Source: Syntrophomonadaceae bacterium (GTDB lineage Bacteria > Bacillota_D > Dethiobacteria > DTU022 > UBA8154). From it: DNA of 6,157 nt. A program made the position numbers and the translations under genes. Location of the stretch: the NCBI GenBank assembly GCA_007120815.1, contig SKMY01000117.1:1-6157 (forward strand), read 5' to 3'. Of the stretch, positions 1 to 5,731 are shown in pieces (within the stretch, counting starts at the first letter, position 1; every line of letters begins with the position of its first letter). Under the pieces are notes generated by a model. That model saw nothing but the letters and a program-made list of their open reading frames with translations. It was not told the DNA's origin and searched no databases.

Positions 1-156
1 CAGGGGTATATTATTACTAATGAAGAAATGGAAACGGGTATTCCGGGTGTTTTTGCTGCCGGTGATATCCGGAGAAAATTATTACGCCAGGTTTTAACAG
101 CGGCAGCCGATGGCGCCATTGCCGCTACCATGGCATTAAAGTACCTGGATGAATAA
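1..156 (+). CDS. trxB: Thioredoxin reductase, C-terminal end (5' truncated by window)
   Basis: Frame 1 is open from the first base to a TAA at 154-156, giving the last 51 residues of a protein that starts outside the window. It contains the FAD-binding C-terminal signature of thioredoxin reductases: '[12 protein letters not shown]' followed by '[15 protein letters not shown]' and a short helix ending in 'KYLDE'. In this family (NADPH-dependent flavoprotein, cytoplasmic, about 310 residues) the GD Asp contacts the flavin and the RQ..TA..DG.IAA helix caps the FAD. The thioredoxin gene immediately downstream supports the assignment and suggests a trxB-trxA operon. Close relatives such as ferredoxin- or NADPH-dependent variants cannot be separated without the CxxC and pyridine-nucleotide domains, which are outside the window. 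Confidence 0.92.
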   Translation, partial: QGYIITNEEMETGIPGVFAAGDIRRKLLRQVLTAAADGAIAATMALKYLDE

Positions 157-190
157 GCCTGAACGTACGGAAAGAAATAAATCAAGAATG

Positions 191-226
191 AAGGAGGTGA
201 CCCGGTTAAAAAACCGGGACAAAACG
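191..226 (+). promoter_or_regulatory. Shine-Dalgarno plus spacer hairpin deciding the trxA start
   Basis: AAGGAGGTGA at 191-200 is a full 10-base complement of the 16S 3' end. It is followed directly by a perfect 7-bp hairpin: CCCGGTT at 201-207, loop AAAA at 208-211 and AACCGGG at 212-218. Eight more bases (219-226) lead to ATG at 227. Linear spacing from GGAGG to ATG is 29 bases, too long for normal initiation. If the 18-base hairpin is folded out, the spacing falls to about 11 bases. Phage T4 gene 38 is a known precedent for a hairpin that brings a distant Shine-Dalgarno to its start. There is no in-frame ATG, GTG or TTG between the site and 227. Confidence 0.6.
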
Positions 227-553
227 ATGAGTGCCAAGCCTGTAGACGTAAGCGATCAATCTTTTCAGGAGGAAGTATTGAAGTCTAAAGAACCTGTGCT
301 GGTAGACTTTTGGGCATCCTGGTGCGGGCCTTGCCGCATGGTTGCGCCGGTTCTGGATGAACTGGCCGGCACATATGAAGGAAAAGCAAAAATAGTCAAG
401 GTAAATGTCGATGATAATCCTGACACGGCCTCTCGCTATGGGGTAATGAGCATTCCCACGCTGATCTTGTTTAAAAACGGGGAACCCCATGAAACGCTGG
501 TCGGATTTCAATCCAGGGATGCATTGACCGGACTGCTTGATAAAAATCTTTAA
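227..553 (+). CDS. trxA: Thioredoxin
   Basis: The cytoplasmic thiol-disulfide oxidoreductase reduced by TrxB, which in turn reduces ribonucleotide reductase, peroxiredoxins and other targets. From ATG 227 the protein has 108 residues, the usual thioredoxin length. It carries the active site WCGPC (residues 32-36, redox Cys33 and Cys36), the buried Asp27 in VDFWA, Lys58 and the cis-proline loop SIPT (Pro77), each offset by one from E. coli Trx1. The reading frame is open further upstream (ATG 149 overlapping the trxB stop, ATG 188), which would add a basic tail of 26 or 13 residues. I prefer 227 because it gives the canonical N-terminus and because the perfect Shine-Dalgarno lies downstream of both alternatives. 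The gap to trxB is 70 bases. A strong terminator follows 15 bases after the stop. Confidence 0.95.
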   Translation: MSAKPVDVSDQSFQEEVLKSKEPVLVDFWASWCGPCRMVAPVLDELAGTYEGKAKIVKVNVDDNPDTASRYGVMSIPTLILFKNGEPHETLVGFQSRDALTGLLDKNL

Positions 554-568
554 CCCGTTAACCGGAAT

Positions 569-615
569 AACCCCCCTTTTCCCGGTAATAATAAGGAAAA
601 GGGGGGTTTTGTTTT
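569..615 (+). terminator. Intrinsic terminator after trxA, overlapping the Ku start
   Basis: A perfect 14-bp stem is formed by AACCCCCCTTTTCC at 569-582 and GGAAAAGGGGGGTT at 595-608, with a 12-base loop. It is followed by TTTTGTTTT at 607-615. This is a textbook Rho-independent terminator for the trxB-trxA transcript. Its 3' arm includes the only Shine-Dalgarno-like run before Ku, and its T tract reaches the Ku TTG start at 614. On RNA that extends through the structure, the hairpin would hide that ribosome binding site. Confidence 0.88.
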
Positions 616-1453
616 GCGGGCGATGTGGAAAGGATCGTTAAGCTTTGGCTTGGTAAATATCCCGGTAAAACTTTTTGCCGCAACAGAGAATCGCGATTTG
701 AAGTTCCGCTACCTGCATGCGCGGTGCCATACGCCTCTGGAGTACCAAAAAGTATGCCCCACCTGCAAGGAACAGGTCTCCTGGGAGGCCATTGACCGGG
801 GATATGAATATGAAAAAGGCCATTTTGTTGTCCTTACAGAAGAAGAAATCAGGGCCGCAGCGGGCCCCAAGGACCGTTTAATTGAAATAGAAGATTTCGT
901 AGCCCTGGAGGAAGTGGACCCCATCTATTTCCAAAAAGCCTATTACCTGTCCCCCGATGGGCCCGGGAAAAAGCCGTATGCACTGCTGCGGGAAGTGATG
1001 ATGCACTCGGGCCGGGTTGCCATTGCGTCCGTTACCCTCAGGGCCAGGGAAACGCCTGCGGTGGTTCGGGTTTACCGGGAATTGCTGACCCTGTCCACCA
1101 TGTATTATGCCGATGAAATCCGTTCCATTGAATTAGTGCCCGATTTACCCGGGCAAGCAGAAATCCGTCAAAAAGAGTTTGATGTGGCCCAGGAACTGGT
1201 TGAAAGCTTGAAAACTAGTTTCGAACCGGGTAAATACCAGGATACGTACCGTGAAAGGCTCCTGGAGGTGATCCAGGCCCGGGTTGAGGGGAAAGAGGTC
1301 ACCGTGGCGCCTTCCCCCGAACAAGAAAAAGTTGTTGATCTGCTTGAAGCCTTGCAGGCCAGCGTGGAAAGAAATAAAAGGGACCAAAAAAAAGGGAAGG
1401 GCAAAGGCAAAAAAGCCGGAGCAGCTTCAACCGCCCAGGGGGAGCGTTCTTAG
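614..1453 (+). CDS. ku: Bacterial Ku, NHEJ DNA-end-binding protein
   Basis: Bacterial Ku forms a homodimeric ring that threads onto double-strand break ends and recruits the LigD ligase and polymerase. The 279-residue protein opens with MRAMWKGSLSFGLVNIPVKL, the standard bacterial Ku N-terminus, which supports TTG 614 over ATG 623. The Ku core covers about residues 5-240. His35, Cys38, Cys48 and Cys51 look like the zinc-ribbon-type bridge found in part of the family. The last 26 residues (254-279) form a Lys/Gly-rich basic tail (KKGKGKGKK), and such C-terminal extensions modulate DNA binding and threading in other bacteria. The RBS candidate AAGGGGGG (599-606) lies 7 bases before the TTG, inside the trxA terminator. 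An A8 run at 1386-1393 lies in the tail coding region. Ligase and polymerase genes follow on the same strand. Confidence 0.95.
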   Translation: MRAMWKGSLSFGLVNIPVKLFAATENRDLKFRYLHARCHTPLEYQKVCPTCKEQVSWEAIDRGYEYEKGHFVVLTEEEIRAAAGPKDRLIEIEDFVALEEVDPIYFQKAYYLSPDGPGKKPYALLREVMMHSGRVAIASVTLRARETPAVVRVYRELLTLSTMYYADEIRSIELVPDLPGQAEIRQKEFDVAQELVESLKTSFEPGKYQDTYRERLLEVIQARVEGKEVTVAPSPEQEKVVDLLEALQASVERNKRDQKKGKGKGKKAGAASTAQGERS

Positions 1454-1498
1454 CAGGAAAAAGCAAAGATCGAAACAGTCGAAAGAAATGTCTATAAG

Positions 1499-2440
1499 GT
1501 GGCAGACCTGTTGTCCTTTTTTTATAATCATAAAATATACCCCATGGAGCCCGACTCTGCACTCATTCAGCCGGATAAGGAGGGATATGCCTACCAGGTA
1601 AAATGGGACGGGGTTCGCCTGTTAGCCTTTGGATATAACGGCAGTGTTCGCTTCCAGAGCCGAAACTTAAGGGATAAATCCGGGCATTACCCGGAGTTGG
1701 AAACGCTGCCTGCCCAGGTGCGGACCCGGGACTATATCTTTGACGGCGAATTGATTGCGTTAAGGGAAGGGCGCCCCAGTTTTTATCGATTGATGCAGCG
1801 AGTCAGTGCAGGAAAAAACAGGGCCGCGGCCCTGTCGCGAGAGATCCCCGTTTTTTACATGATATTTGATCTGTTATTTTTGGCGGGAAACTGGGTGACG
1901 GAAGAACCCTGGGAAGCGCGCCAGGAACTTCTTCGCCAGGCCCTGGAAGAACGAGAACCGTTTCATCTAACGCCCACCTACCCGGAAGGCATGCCTTTAC
2001 TGCAAGTGGTCAATCATTATCAACTGGAGGGAATGGTGGCAAAAAAGCTGGGAAGCCCGTACGTTTTCGGGCCGCGCAAGACAAAAAACTGGTTGAAAAT
2101 GAAAGCGGAGCAGCGCCTCAAAGCGGTCGTTGGTGGAATTACTATAAAAGAAGGGCATTTGGCTTCTTTGCTCCTGGGCCTGGAAGGGGGCAATGGAGCG
2201 CTTCAGTACATTGGAAAAGTCAGTGCCGGATTAGGGGAAAAGGAGCGGCAAGTATGGCATCAGTGGGCGCTGGACCACCGTTTGATGGTGTGCCCTTTTG
2301 ACCCCGCCCCTAAAGAATCCACCAGGGAGTTTTTTGTTTGGGTTAAACCAGAAAACGCCGTGCAGGTGAGTTTTAGTGAATGGACACCTGCTTTAAGGTT
2401 GCGAGCCCCTCGATTGCACGGGAAAAAATACCCGGGGTAA
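1499..2440 (+). CDS. ligD: Stand-alone ATP-dependent DNA ligase of the LigD/NHEJ type
   Basis: Seals DNA nicks and ends after Ku-mediated synapsis. The 313-residue protein has the adenylation domain followed by an OB fold. Motif I is KWDGVR with nucleophile Lys35, then SRN at 54-56, FDGEL at 81-85 (motif III), YMIFDLLFL at 120-128 (IIIa), EGMVAKK at 177-183 (IV) and KNWLKMK at 196-202 (V). The OB fold runs from about residue 205 to the end, with 'IGKVSAGL' and a final 'SEWTP..RLRAP' segment. That tail ends at LHGKKYPG and lacks the usual R-x-DK extension. The start is GTG 1499, with only a weak AAGG just before it, so coupling to Ku is possible. Met16 (ATG 1544) is an alternative start close to the conserved 'PM' that begins this domain, but no ribosome binding site precedes it. 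Polymerase and phosphoesterase domains are absent from this protein. Confidence 0.92.
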   Translation: MADLLSFFYNHKIYPMEPDSALIQPDKEGYAYQVKWDGVRLLAFGYNGSVRFQSRNLRDKSGHYPELETLPAQVRTRDYIFDGELIALREGRPSFYRLMQRVSAGKNRAAALSREIPVFYMIFDLLFLAGNWVTEEPWEARQELLRQALEEREPFHLTPTYPEGMPLLQVVNHYQLEGMVAKKLGSPYVFGPRKTKNWLKMKAEQRLKAVVGGITIKEGHLASLLLGLEGGNGALQYIGKVSAGLGEKERQVWHQWALDHRLMVCPFDPAPKESTREFFVWVKPENAVQVSFSEWTPALRLRAPRLHGKKYPG

Positions 2441-2462
2441 ACGGATACGCTTTGAGGGAGGG

Positions 2463-2588
2463 TTAATCCAAGACGTCGCTGTAAACGGTGCGCCCAACTT
2501 CTGTTTTGACGCGGTTGTTTTCCACATCCAGAATCTCATGACCTGAGCGGGTGCAGCAAGTATATGAATGAAAGGGAGGGATTACCAT
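2463..2588 (-). other. Possible 41-residue antisense ORF between ligase and polymerase
   Basis: On the minus strand an ATG at 2588-2586 opens 41 codons ending in TAA at 2465-2463. The product begins MVIPPFHSYTCCTRSG and ends in EVGRTVYSDVLD. The codons look ordinary for a gene (GTG GAA AAC AAC CGC GTC). A G6 run lies 3 bases before the ATG, closer than a usual Shine-Dalgarno. Its start overlaps the polymerase ATG in the CATG at 2586-2589. I recognise no family. It could be a small protein, the remnant of a decayed gene, or chance; it fills the only sizeable gap inside the NHEJ cassette. Confidence 0.15.
2506..2534 (+). promoter_or_regulatory. Weak sigma-A-like promoter candidate upstream of the polymerase gene
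   Basis: TTGACG at 2506-2511 (5 of 6 to TTGACA) is separated by 17 bases from CAGAAT at 2529-2534 (4 of 6 to TATAAT). It lies 52 bases before the polymerase ATG, in a 146-base gap. It could give the polymerase a transcript of its own. The -10 is poor, so chance is a real alternative. Confidence 0.25.
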
Positions 2589-3486
2589 GTTCCCCCCAGG
2601 CTCTGTAAAACAATTTCCAGAAAAAAAAGTGGCCTTTTCTAACTTGGACAAAATATTGTGGCCTGACAATGGCCTGAGCAAATACAATTTGATAAGGTAT
2701 TATTTAGAAATTTCTTCTTATTTACTTCCCCATCTCTATAATCGCTTCCTGGTTTTTCAACGGTTTCCTGAGGGCGCCGATCAGCCGGGCTTCTACCAAA
2801 AAAACTGCCCGCAAGGGGCTCCTGACTGGCTGCCCCGGGCGCCTTTCACTCACGGATCCAAGATCACGGAATACGTTTTAGCCGATGGCCCAGAAACCCT
2901 GGCCTGGATAGGCAATCAGGCCTGTATAGAAATTCATCCCTGGCTCTCCCCTGCAGATAATCCTGATACGCCGGATTTTGCTGTCTTTGACCTGGATCCT
3001 CCCCGGGGGACGCCTTTCCCACGGGTTTGTGTTGTTGCTGCCGCTTTACATGATGTACTGCTGCAGAAAGGCCTCCGTGCTTACCCGAAAACATCGGGTT
3101 CCCGAGGAATTCAAGTCTATCTTCCCCTTTTGCCGAGATACTCTTATGAACAGGCAAGGCAGTGTGTCAGCGACCTGCTGTCTGATGTGCACGACCGTCT
3201 GCCAGGAGAAACCACCTTGGAACGAACCATATCCCGAAGAGGTGACAAAATCTATCTGGATGCCTTCCAAAACGGCCGCGGCAAAACCATTGTCGCCCCC
3301 TACTCTCCGCGTCCTCTGCCCGGTGCGCCGGTGTCAACTCCGCTGGATTGGAGTGAAATTCGTGCCATGACTACCCCTCATGCGCCCCGACGAAACGTTT
3401 CCTTTACCATGAAAACCATTGGGTCCCGACTGGCCAAGCGTGGAGACCTTTTTTCCCCTGTTCTTTGGGATAGGCAAACGATCTAA
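2587..3486 (+). CDS. ligD: Stand-alone LigD-type NHEJ primase/polymerase (PolDom, AEP family)
   Basis: An archaeo-eukaryotic-primase-fold polymerase. Known members bind 5'-phosphate ends, bridge breaks and add nucleotides, preferring rNTPs, before ligation. The 299 residues match the usual single POL domain. Recognisable parts are 'FSNLDKILWP' near the N-terminus, motif I FDLDPP with metal-binding Asp135 and Asp137, motif II KTSGSRGIQVYLPL (168-181), motif III with Asp225 in YLDAFQNGRGKT, and the C-terminal VAPYSPRPLPGAPVSTPLDW signature (236-255). In motif II, Gln176 occupies the position that is His in the best-studied LigD polymerases (SGxxGxH). The start ATG follows AAAGGGAGGG (2571-2580) by 6 bases. 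The gene is separated from the ligase by 146 bases, so polymerase and ligase act as separate subunits, as described for some archaeal and clostridial NHEJ sets. Confidence 0.93.
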   Translation: MFPPGSVKQFPEKKVAFSNLDKILWPDNGLSKYNLIRYYLEISSYLLPHLYNRFLVFQRFPEGADQPGFYQKNCPQGAPDWLPRAPFTHGSKITEYVLADGPETLAWIGNQACIEIHPWLSPADNPDTPDFAVFDLDPPRGTPFPRVCVVAAALHDVLLQKGLRAYPKTSGSRGIQVYLPLLPRYSYEQARQCVSDLLSDVHDRLPGETTLERTISRRGDKIYLDAFQNGRGKTIVAPYSPRPLPGAPVSTPLDWSEIRAMTTPHAPRRNVSFTMKTIGSRLAKRGDLFSPVLWDRQTI

Positions 3487-3567
3487 CCCCTGGTTGTAAC
3501 CGTTTCCCTGCATGGCTCCCTGGATAAGGCAAAAGCAAAACGGTTTTGTTGCTGTGCGCTATTCTCG

Positions 3568-3596
3568 TTGACAAGCCGATGGTCCTGGATTAATAT
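3568..3596 (+). promoter_or_regulatory. Sigma-A-type promoter for the peptidase-mgtC pair
   Basis: A perfect TTGACA -35 at 3568-3573 is followed after 17 bases by TAATAT at 3591-3596 (4 of 6 to TATAAT). TATTAT at 3594-3599 (5 of 6, 20-base spacing) is an overlapping alternative. Downstream DNA is very AT-rich (3591-3619), and the TTG start at 3644 is about 47 bases past the -10. AATATT occurs at 3592-3597 and again at 3606-3611, an inverted pair overlapping the -10 and the likely start site that could serve as an operator; no regulator is known. Confidence 0.6.
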
Positions 3597-3643
3597 TATA
3601 AGAACAATATTTTAAAAATTGCGTTAACGGGAGGGCGTGTATT

Positions 3644-4831
3644 TTGCAGATTACACCGCTTGGAGAGCTGGAAAGACGCGTTAAGTGCTTACAGGATAAA
3701 ATGAAACGGAAGCAGGTAAATGGTGCTTTGCTCATTGAAAACGTGGACCGGTATTACTTTAGCGGCACCATGCAGCAAGGTTTTTTATTTATACCCGATG
3801 AAGGCGTGCCCCTTAACATGGTTCGACGTAACCTGGAGCGCGCCCGGGAAGAGTCCAACTGGGAACAGGTTGTACCGTTGGTGGGGTTTAAGCAAATTCC
3901 CTCCTATTTGCAGGAATACAGCCGGCGAGGATTGAAAACCATCGGGTTGGAGTTGGATGTCCTTCCCGTCAACCACTTCAACCGGCTTCAAAAAGTCCTG
4001 CCCGAAATCCGGTTTGTGGATATCTCCAGGACCGTTCGGGAGATTCGCATGGTCAAGTCGGATTATGAGCTGGCCTTTTTACACCAGGCTGCAAAGCGGG
4101 CAGACGACATGTTTCAGCAAATTCCGGAGCTTCTTCAGGAAGGGAAAGCGGAAATTGTTTTGGCTGCGGAACTGGAAGCCATTTTGCGCAAGTCCGGGCA
4201 CCAGGGCGTCGGGCGGATGAGAGCCTTTAACATGGAGTTTTACTTTGGCCACGTGATTTTTGGCCCCAACGGAGCACTGACCTCTTTCCTGGACAGCCCC
4301 ACAGGGGGGCGGGGCTTAACACCTGCAAGCCCCCAGGGTGCCGGGTGGGAAACCTTGAAAACAAATGAACCCGTGGTTATTGACTATGGTGGCACGTATG
4401 AAGGATATATCCTGGACCAAACCCGCATCTTTTCCATCGGACCGTTACCGCCTGAAATGGAACGAGCTTACAACCTTGCACAAAGGATCCTGGAGGAAGT
4501 TTCCAGCCGGGCCAAGGTGGGCACATCCTGCGCGGAGCTCTATGACCTGGCGATTGATATGGCAAAAGAGGAAAACCTGGGGGATTATTTCATGGGATAC
4601 CGGGATGAACAAGTAAAGTATATCGGTCATGGGGTGGGGCTCGACCTGGACGAATTTCCCCTGCTTGCCAAGGGGTCGCCCCATGTGCTGGAACCCGGCA
4701 TGGTATACGCCCTGGAGCCGAAGTTCTTGTTTCCTGGTAAAGGCATGGTTGGATTGGAAAATACGTACCATGTAACCCGGGATGGGTCTGTAAAGATAAG
4801 CCTGACTGATGACGAAAGGATTATTCTATGA
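3644..4831 (+). CDS. M24-family metallopeptidase (Xaa-Pro dipeptidase/aminopeptidase-like)
   Basis: A cytoplasmic 'pita-bread' metallopeptidase of 395 residues, predicted to cleave the N-terminal residue of peptides, often Xaa-Pro. Residues 1-130 are a creatinase/prolidase N-terminal domain and about 140-395 the M24 catalytic domain. The full two-metal ligand set is visible: Asp247 (VIDYGG), Asp258 (LDQTR), His329 (IGHGVGLD), Glu358 (ALEPKF) and Glu372 (GLENTY), with the usual 11-residue spacing of the Asp pair. Active enzyme is therefore likely, but substrate choice cannot be read from the sequence. The start is TTG 3644, preceded by CGGGAGGGC (3628-3636). It is preceded by a good promoter and followed by an mgtC-like gene 53 bases on, without a convincing terminator between. 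Some M24 members are not peptidases (creatinase types), so the specific role stays open. Confidence 0.9.
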   Translation: MQITPLGELERRVKCLQDKMKRKQVNGALLIENVDRYYFSGTMQQGFLFIPDEGVPLNMVRRNLERAREESNWEQVVPLVGFKQIPSYLQEYSRRGLKTIGLELDVLPVNHFNRLQKVLPEIRFVDISRTVREIRMVKSDYELAFLHQAAKRADDMFQQIPELLQEGKAEIVLAAELEAILRKSGHQGVGRMRAFNMEFYFGHVIFGPNGALTSFLDSPTGGRGLTPASPQGAGWETLKTNEPVVIDYGGTYEGYILDQTRIFSIGPLPPEMERAYNLAQRILEEVSSRAKVGTSCAELYDLAIDMAKEENLGDYFMGYRDEQVKYIGHGVGLDLDEFPLLAKGSPHVLEPGMVYALEPKFLFPGKGMVGLENTYHVTRDGSVKISLTDDERIIL

Positions 4832-4884
4832 TATCTTATAGATAGCAAGATCTAAATCTTGGTTGATCGAGGAGATTAAGCTCA

Positions 4885-5628
4885 GTGGAAAATCTTATTA
4901 GCTACCAGGAAATTGCAGGTCGCCTGGCCCTGGCCGTATTGCTGGGCGGCATTATAGGATTTGAACGGGAGCGGCACAATCGCCCTGCAGGATTTAGAAC
5001 CCACGTGCTGGTGTGCGTTGGTTCTGCTTTAATTATGCTGGTCTCGGCTTACGGTTTTATTGGAGCGTTGGGCAGTACTAACTACGTTGTTGACCCCTCC
5101 CGAATAGCAGCCGGGGTGGTTACGGGGATCGGGTTTCTTGGTGCGGGAACGATCCTACGACATGGCAACACCATTACAGGCCTCACCACAGCAGCGACCA
5201 TCTGGGTGGTTTCCGGGGTTGGCCTGGCCGTAGGGATCGGCTTTTACGTGGGTGCTGTCGTAACCACCTTGATGGTGCTAATCAGCCTGATCGTGCTGCG
5301 GAGACTGGAAAGCACATTTGCACGAATGAAACGCCTGCGCCGTCTCTGGGTCCGGGGGGTTGATCAACCCGGGTTGCTGGGCAAAATAGGAAATGTTTTG
5401 GGTGAATTCGGTGTTTACGTAACAAAAGTGGACCTGAGCGATGCAGAATACCAGGAATCATTTAAAACAGAAGTCATTTCCATAGAATTTTTACTGCGCG
5501 TTCCTCCCCGGGTTAATGCCGATGAACTGCTTAGAAAGATGGCAACACTGACCGGCATCCTGGAAGTCGGATGGGAAGGAGGAGATATAGGTGAAGCAAC
5601 CTTAAAAAAACAACGGCCAGAGGATTAA
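4885..5628 (+). CDS. mgtC: MgtC/SapB-family inner-membrane protein with C-terminal ACT-like domain
   Basis: A 247-residue membrane protein. The N-terminal 140 residues hold about five hydrophobic segments (roughly 11-25, 40-60, 72-92, 98-118 and 120-138) and the family signatures 'GGIIGFERERHNRPAGFRTH' (21-40) and 'GIGFLGAGTILRHGN' then 'GLTTAATIWV' (81-108). From about residue 150, after a basic stretch (RLESTFARMKRLRRLW), a soluble domain begins with 'GVDQPGLLGKIGNVLGEFG', which resembles an ACT fold. MgtC proteins are linked to growth at low magnesium and, in pathogens, to inhibiting the F1Fo ATPase; most environmental homologues have no tested role. The start is GTG 4885, 10 bases after GAGGAG (4869-4874). 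It is probably co-transcribed with the peptidase. The short leader leaves no room for an M-box Mg2+ riboswitch directly upstream. Confidence 0.9.
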   Translation: MENLISYQEIAGRLALAVLLGGIIGFERERHNRPAGFRTHVLVCVGSALIMLVSAYGFIGALGSTNYVVDPSRIAAGVVTGIGFLGAGTILRHGNTITGLTTAATIWVVSGVGLAVGIGFYVGAVVTTLMVLISLIVLRRLESTFARMKRLRRLWVRGVDQPGLLGKIGNVLGEFGVYVTKVDLSDAEYQESFKTEVISIEFLLRVPPRVNADELLRKMATLTGILEVGWEGGDIGEATLKKQRPED

Positions 5629-5731
5629 CTCAAAAGCCGGACCGAATTATGCATGTTATCGCTGAAAATGGTCAAAATAAGGCTGTAAACTTTAAGCGGT
5701 TTCTCCATTGTTAATACGGGAGGTTACGGTC

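Noticed and set aside
149..226. N-terminal extension of thioredoxin from ATG 149 or ATG 188
   Set aside because: It would give an atypical basic tail ahead of a protein that already has canonical length from 227, neither start has a good Shine-Dalgarno, and the perfect one lies downstream of both.
1284..1601. 105-codon + ORF spanning the Ku end and ligase start
   Set aside because: It overlaps two clearly recognised genes in another frame and has no family features; it is kept only as the possible slippage frame of the Ku tail.
2978..3370. 130-codon + ORF inside the polymerase gene
   Set aside because: It is a frame shadow of the polymerase, whose motifs cover the same bases.
3529..3552. 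Possible terminator after the polymerase gene (CAAAA / TTTTG stem)
   Set aside because: The stem is only 5 bp of mostly A-T pairs with a 3-base loop and is not followed by a T run.
4295..4333. G-rich and C-rich runs in the peptidase gene (possible G-quadruplex or hairpin)
   Set aside because: The bases encode a normal Gly/Pro-rich segment of the M24 domain, and the G runs are too widely spaced for a convincing quadruplex.
4445..4771. 108-codon minus-strand ORF inside the peptidase gene
   Set aside because: It is antisense to the conserved M24 metal-binding region and has no recognisable content.
4846..4861. CAAGAT-CTAA-ATCTTG hairpin between the peptidase and mgtC
   Set aside because: A 6-bp stem without a T tract is too weak for a terminator call, and it is too small for a riboswitch.
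5662..5691. Promoter-like CTGAAA...TAAACT before the small Cys-rich gene
   Set aside because: Both boxes match only 4 of 6 with 18-base spacing, which is no better than chance in this sequence.
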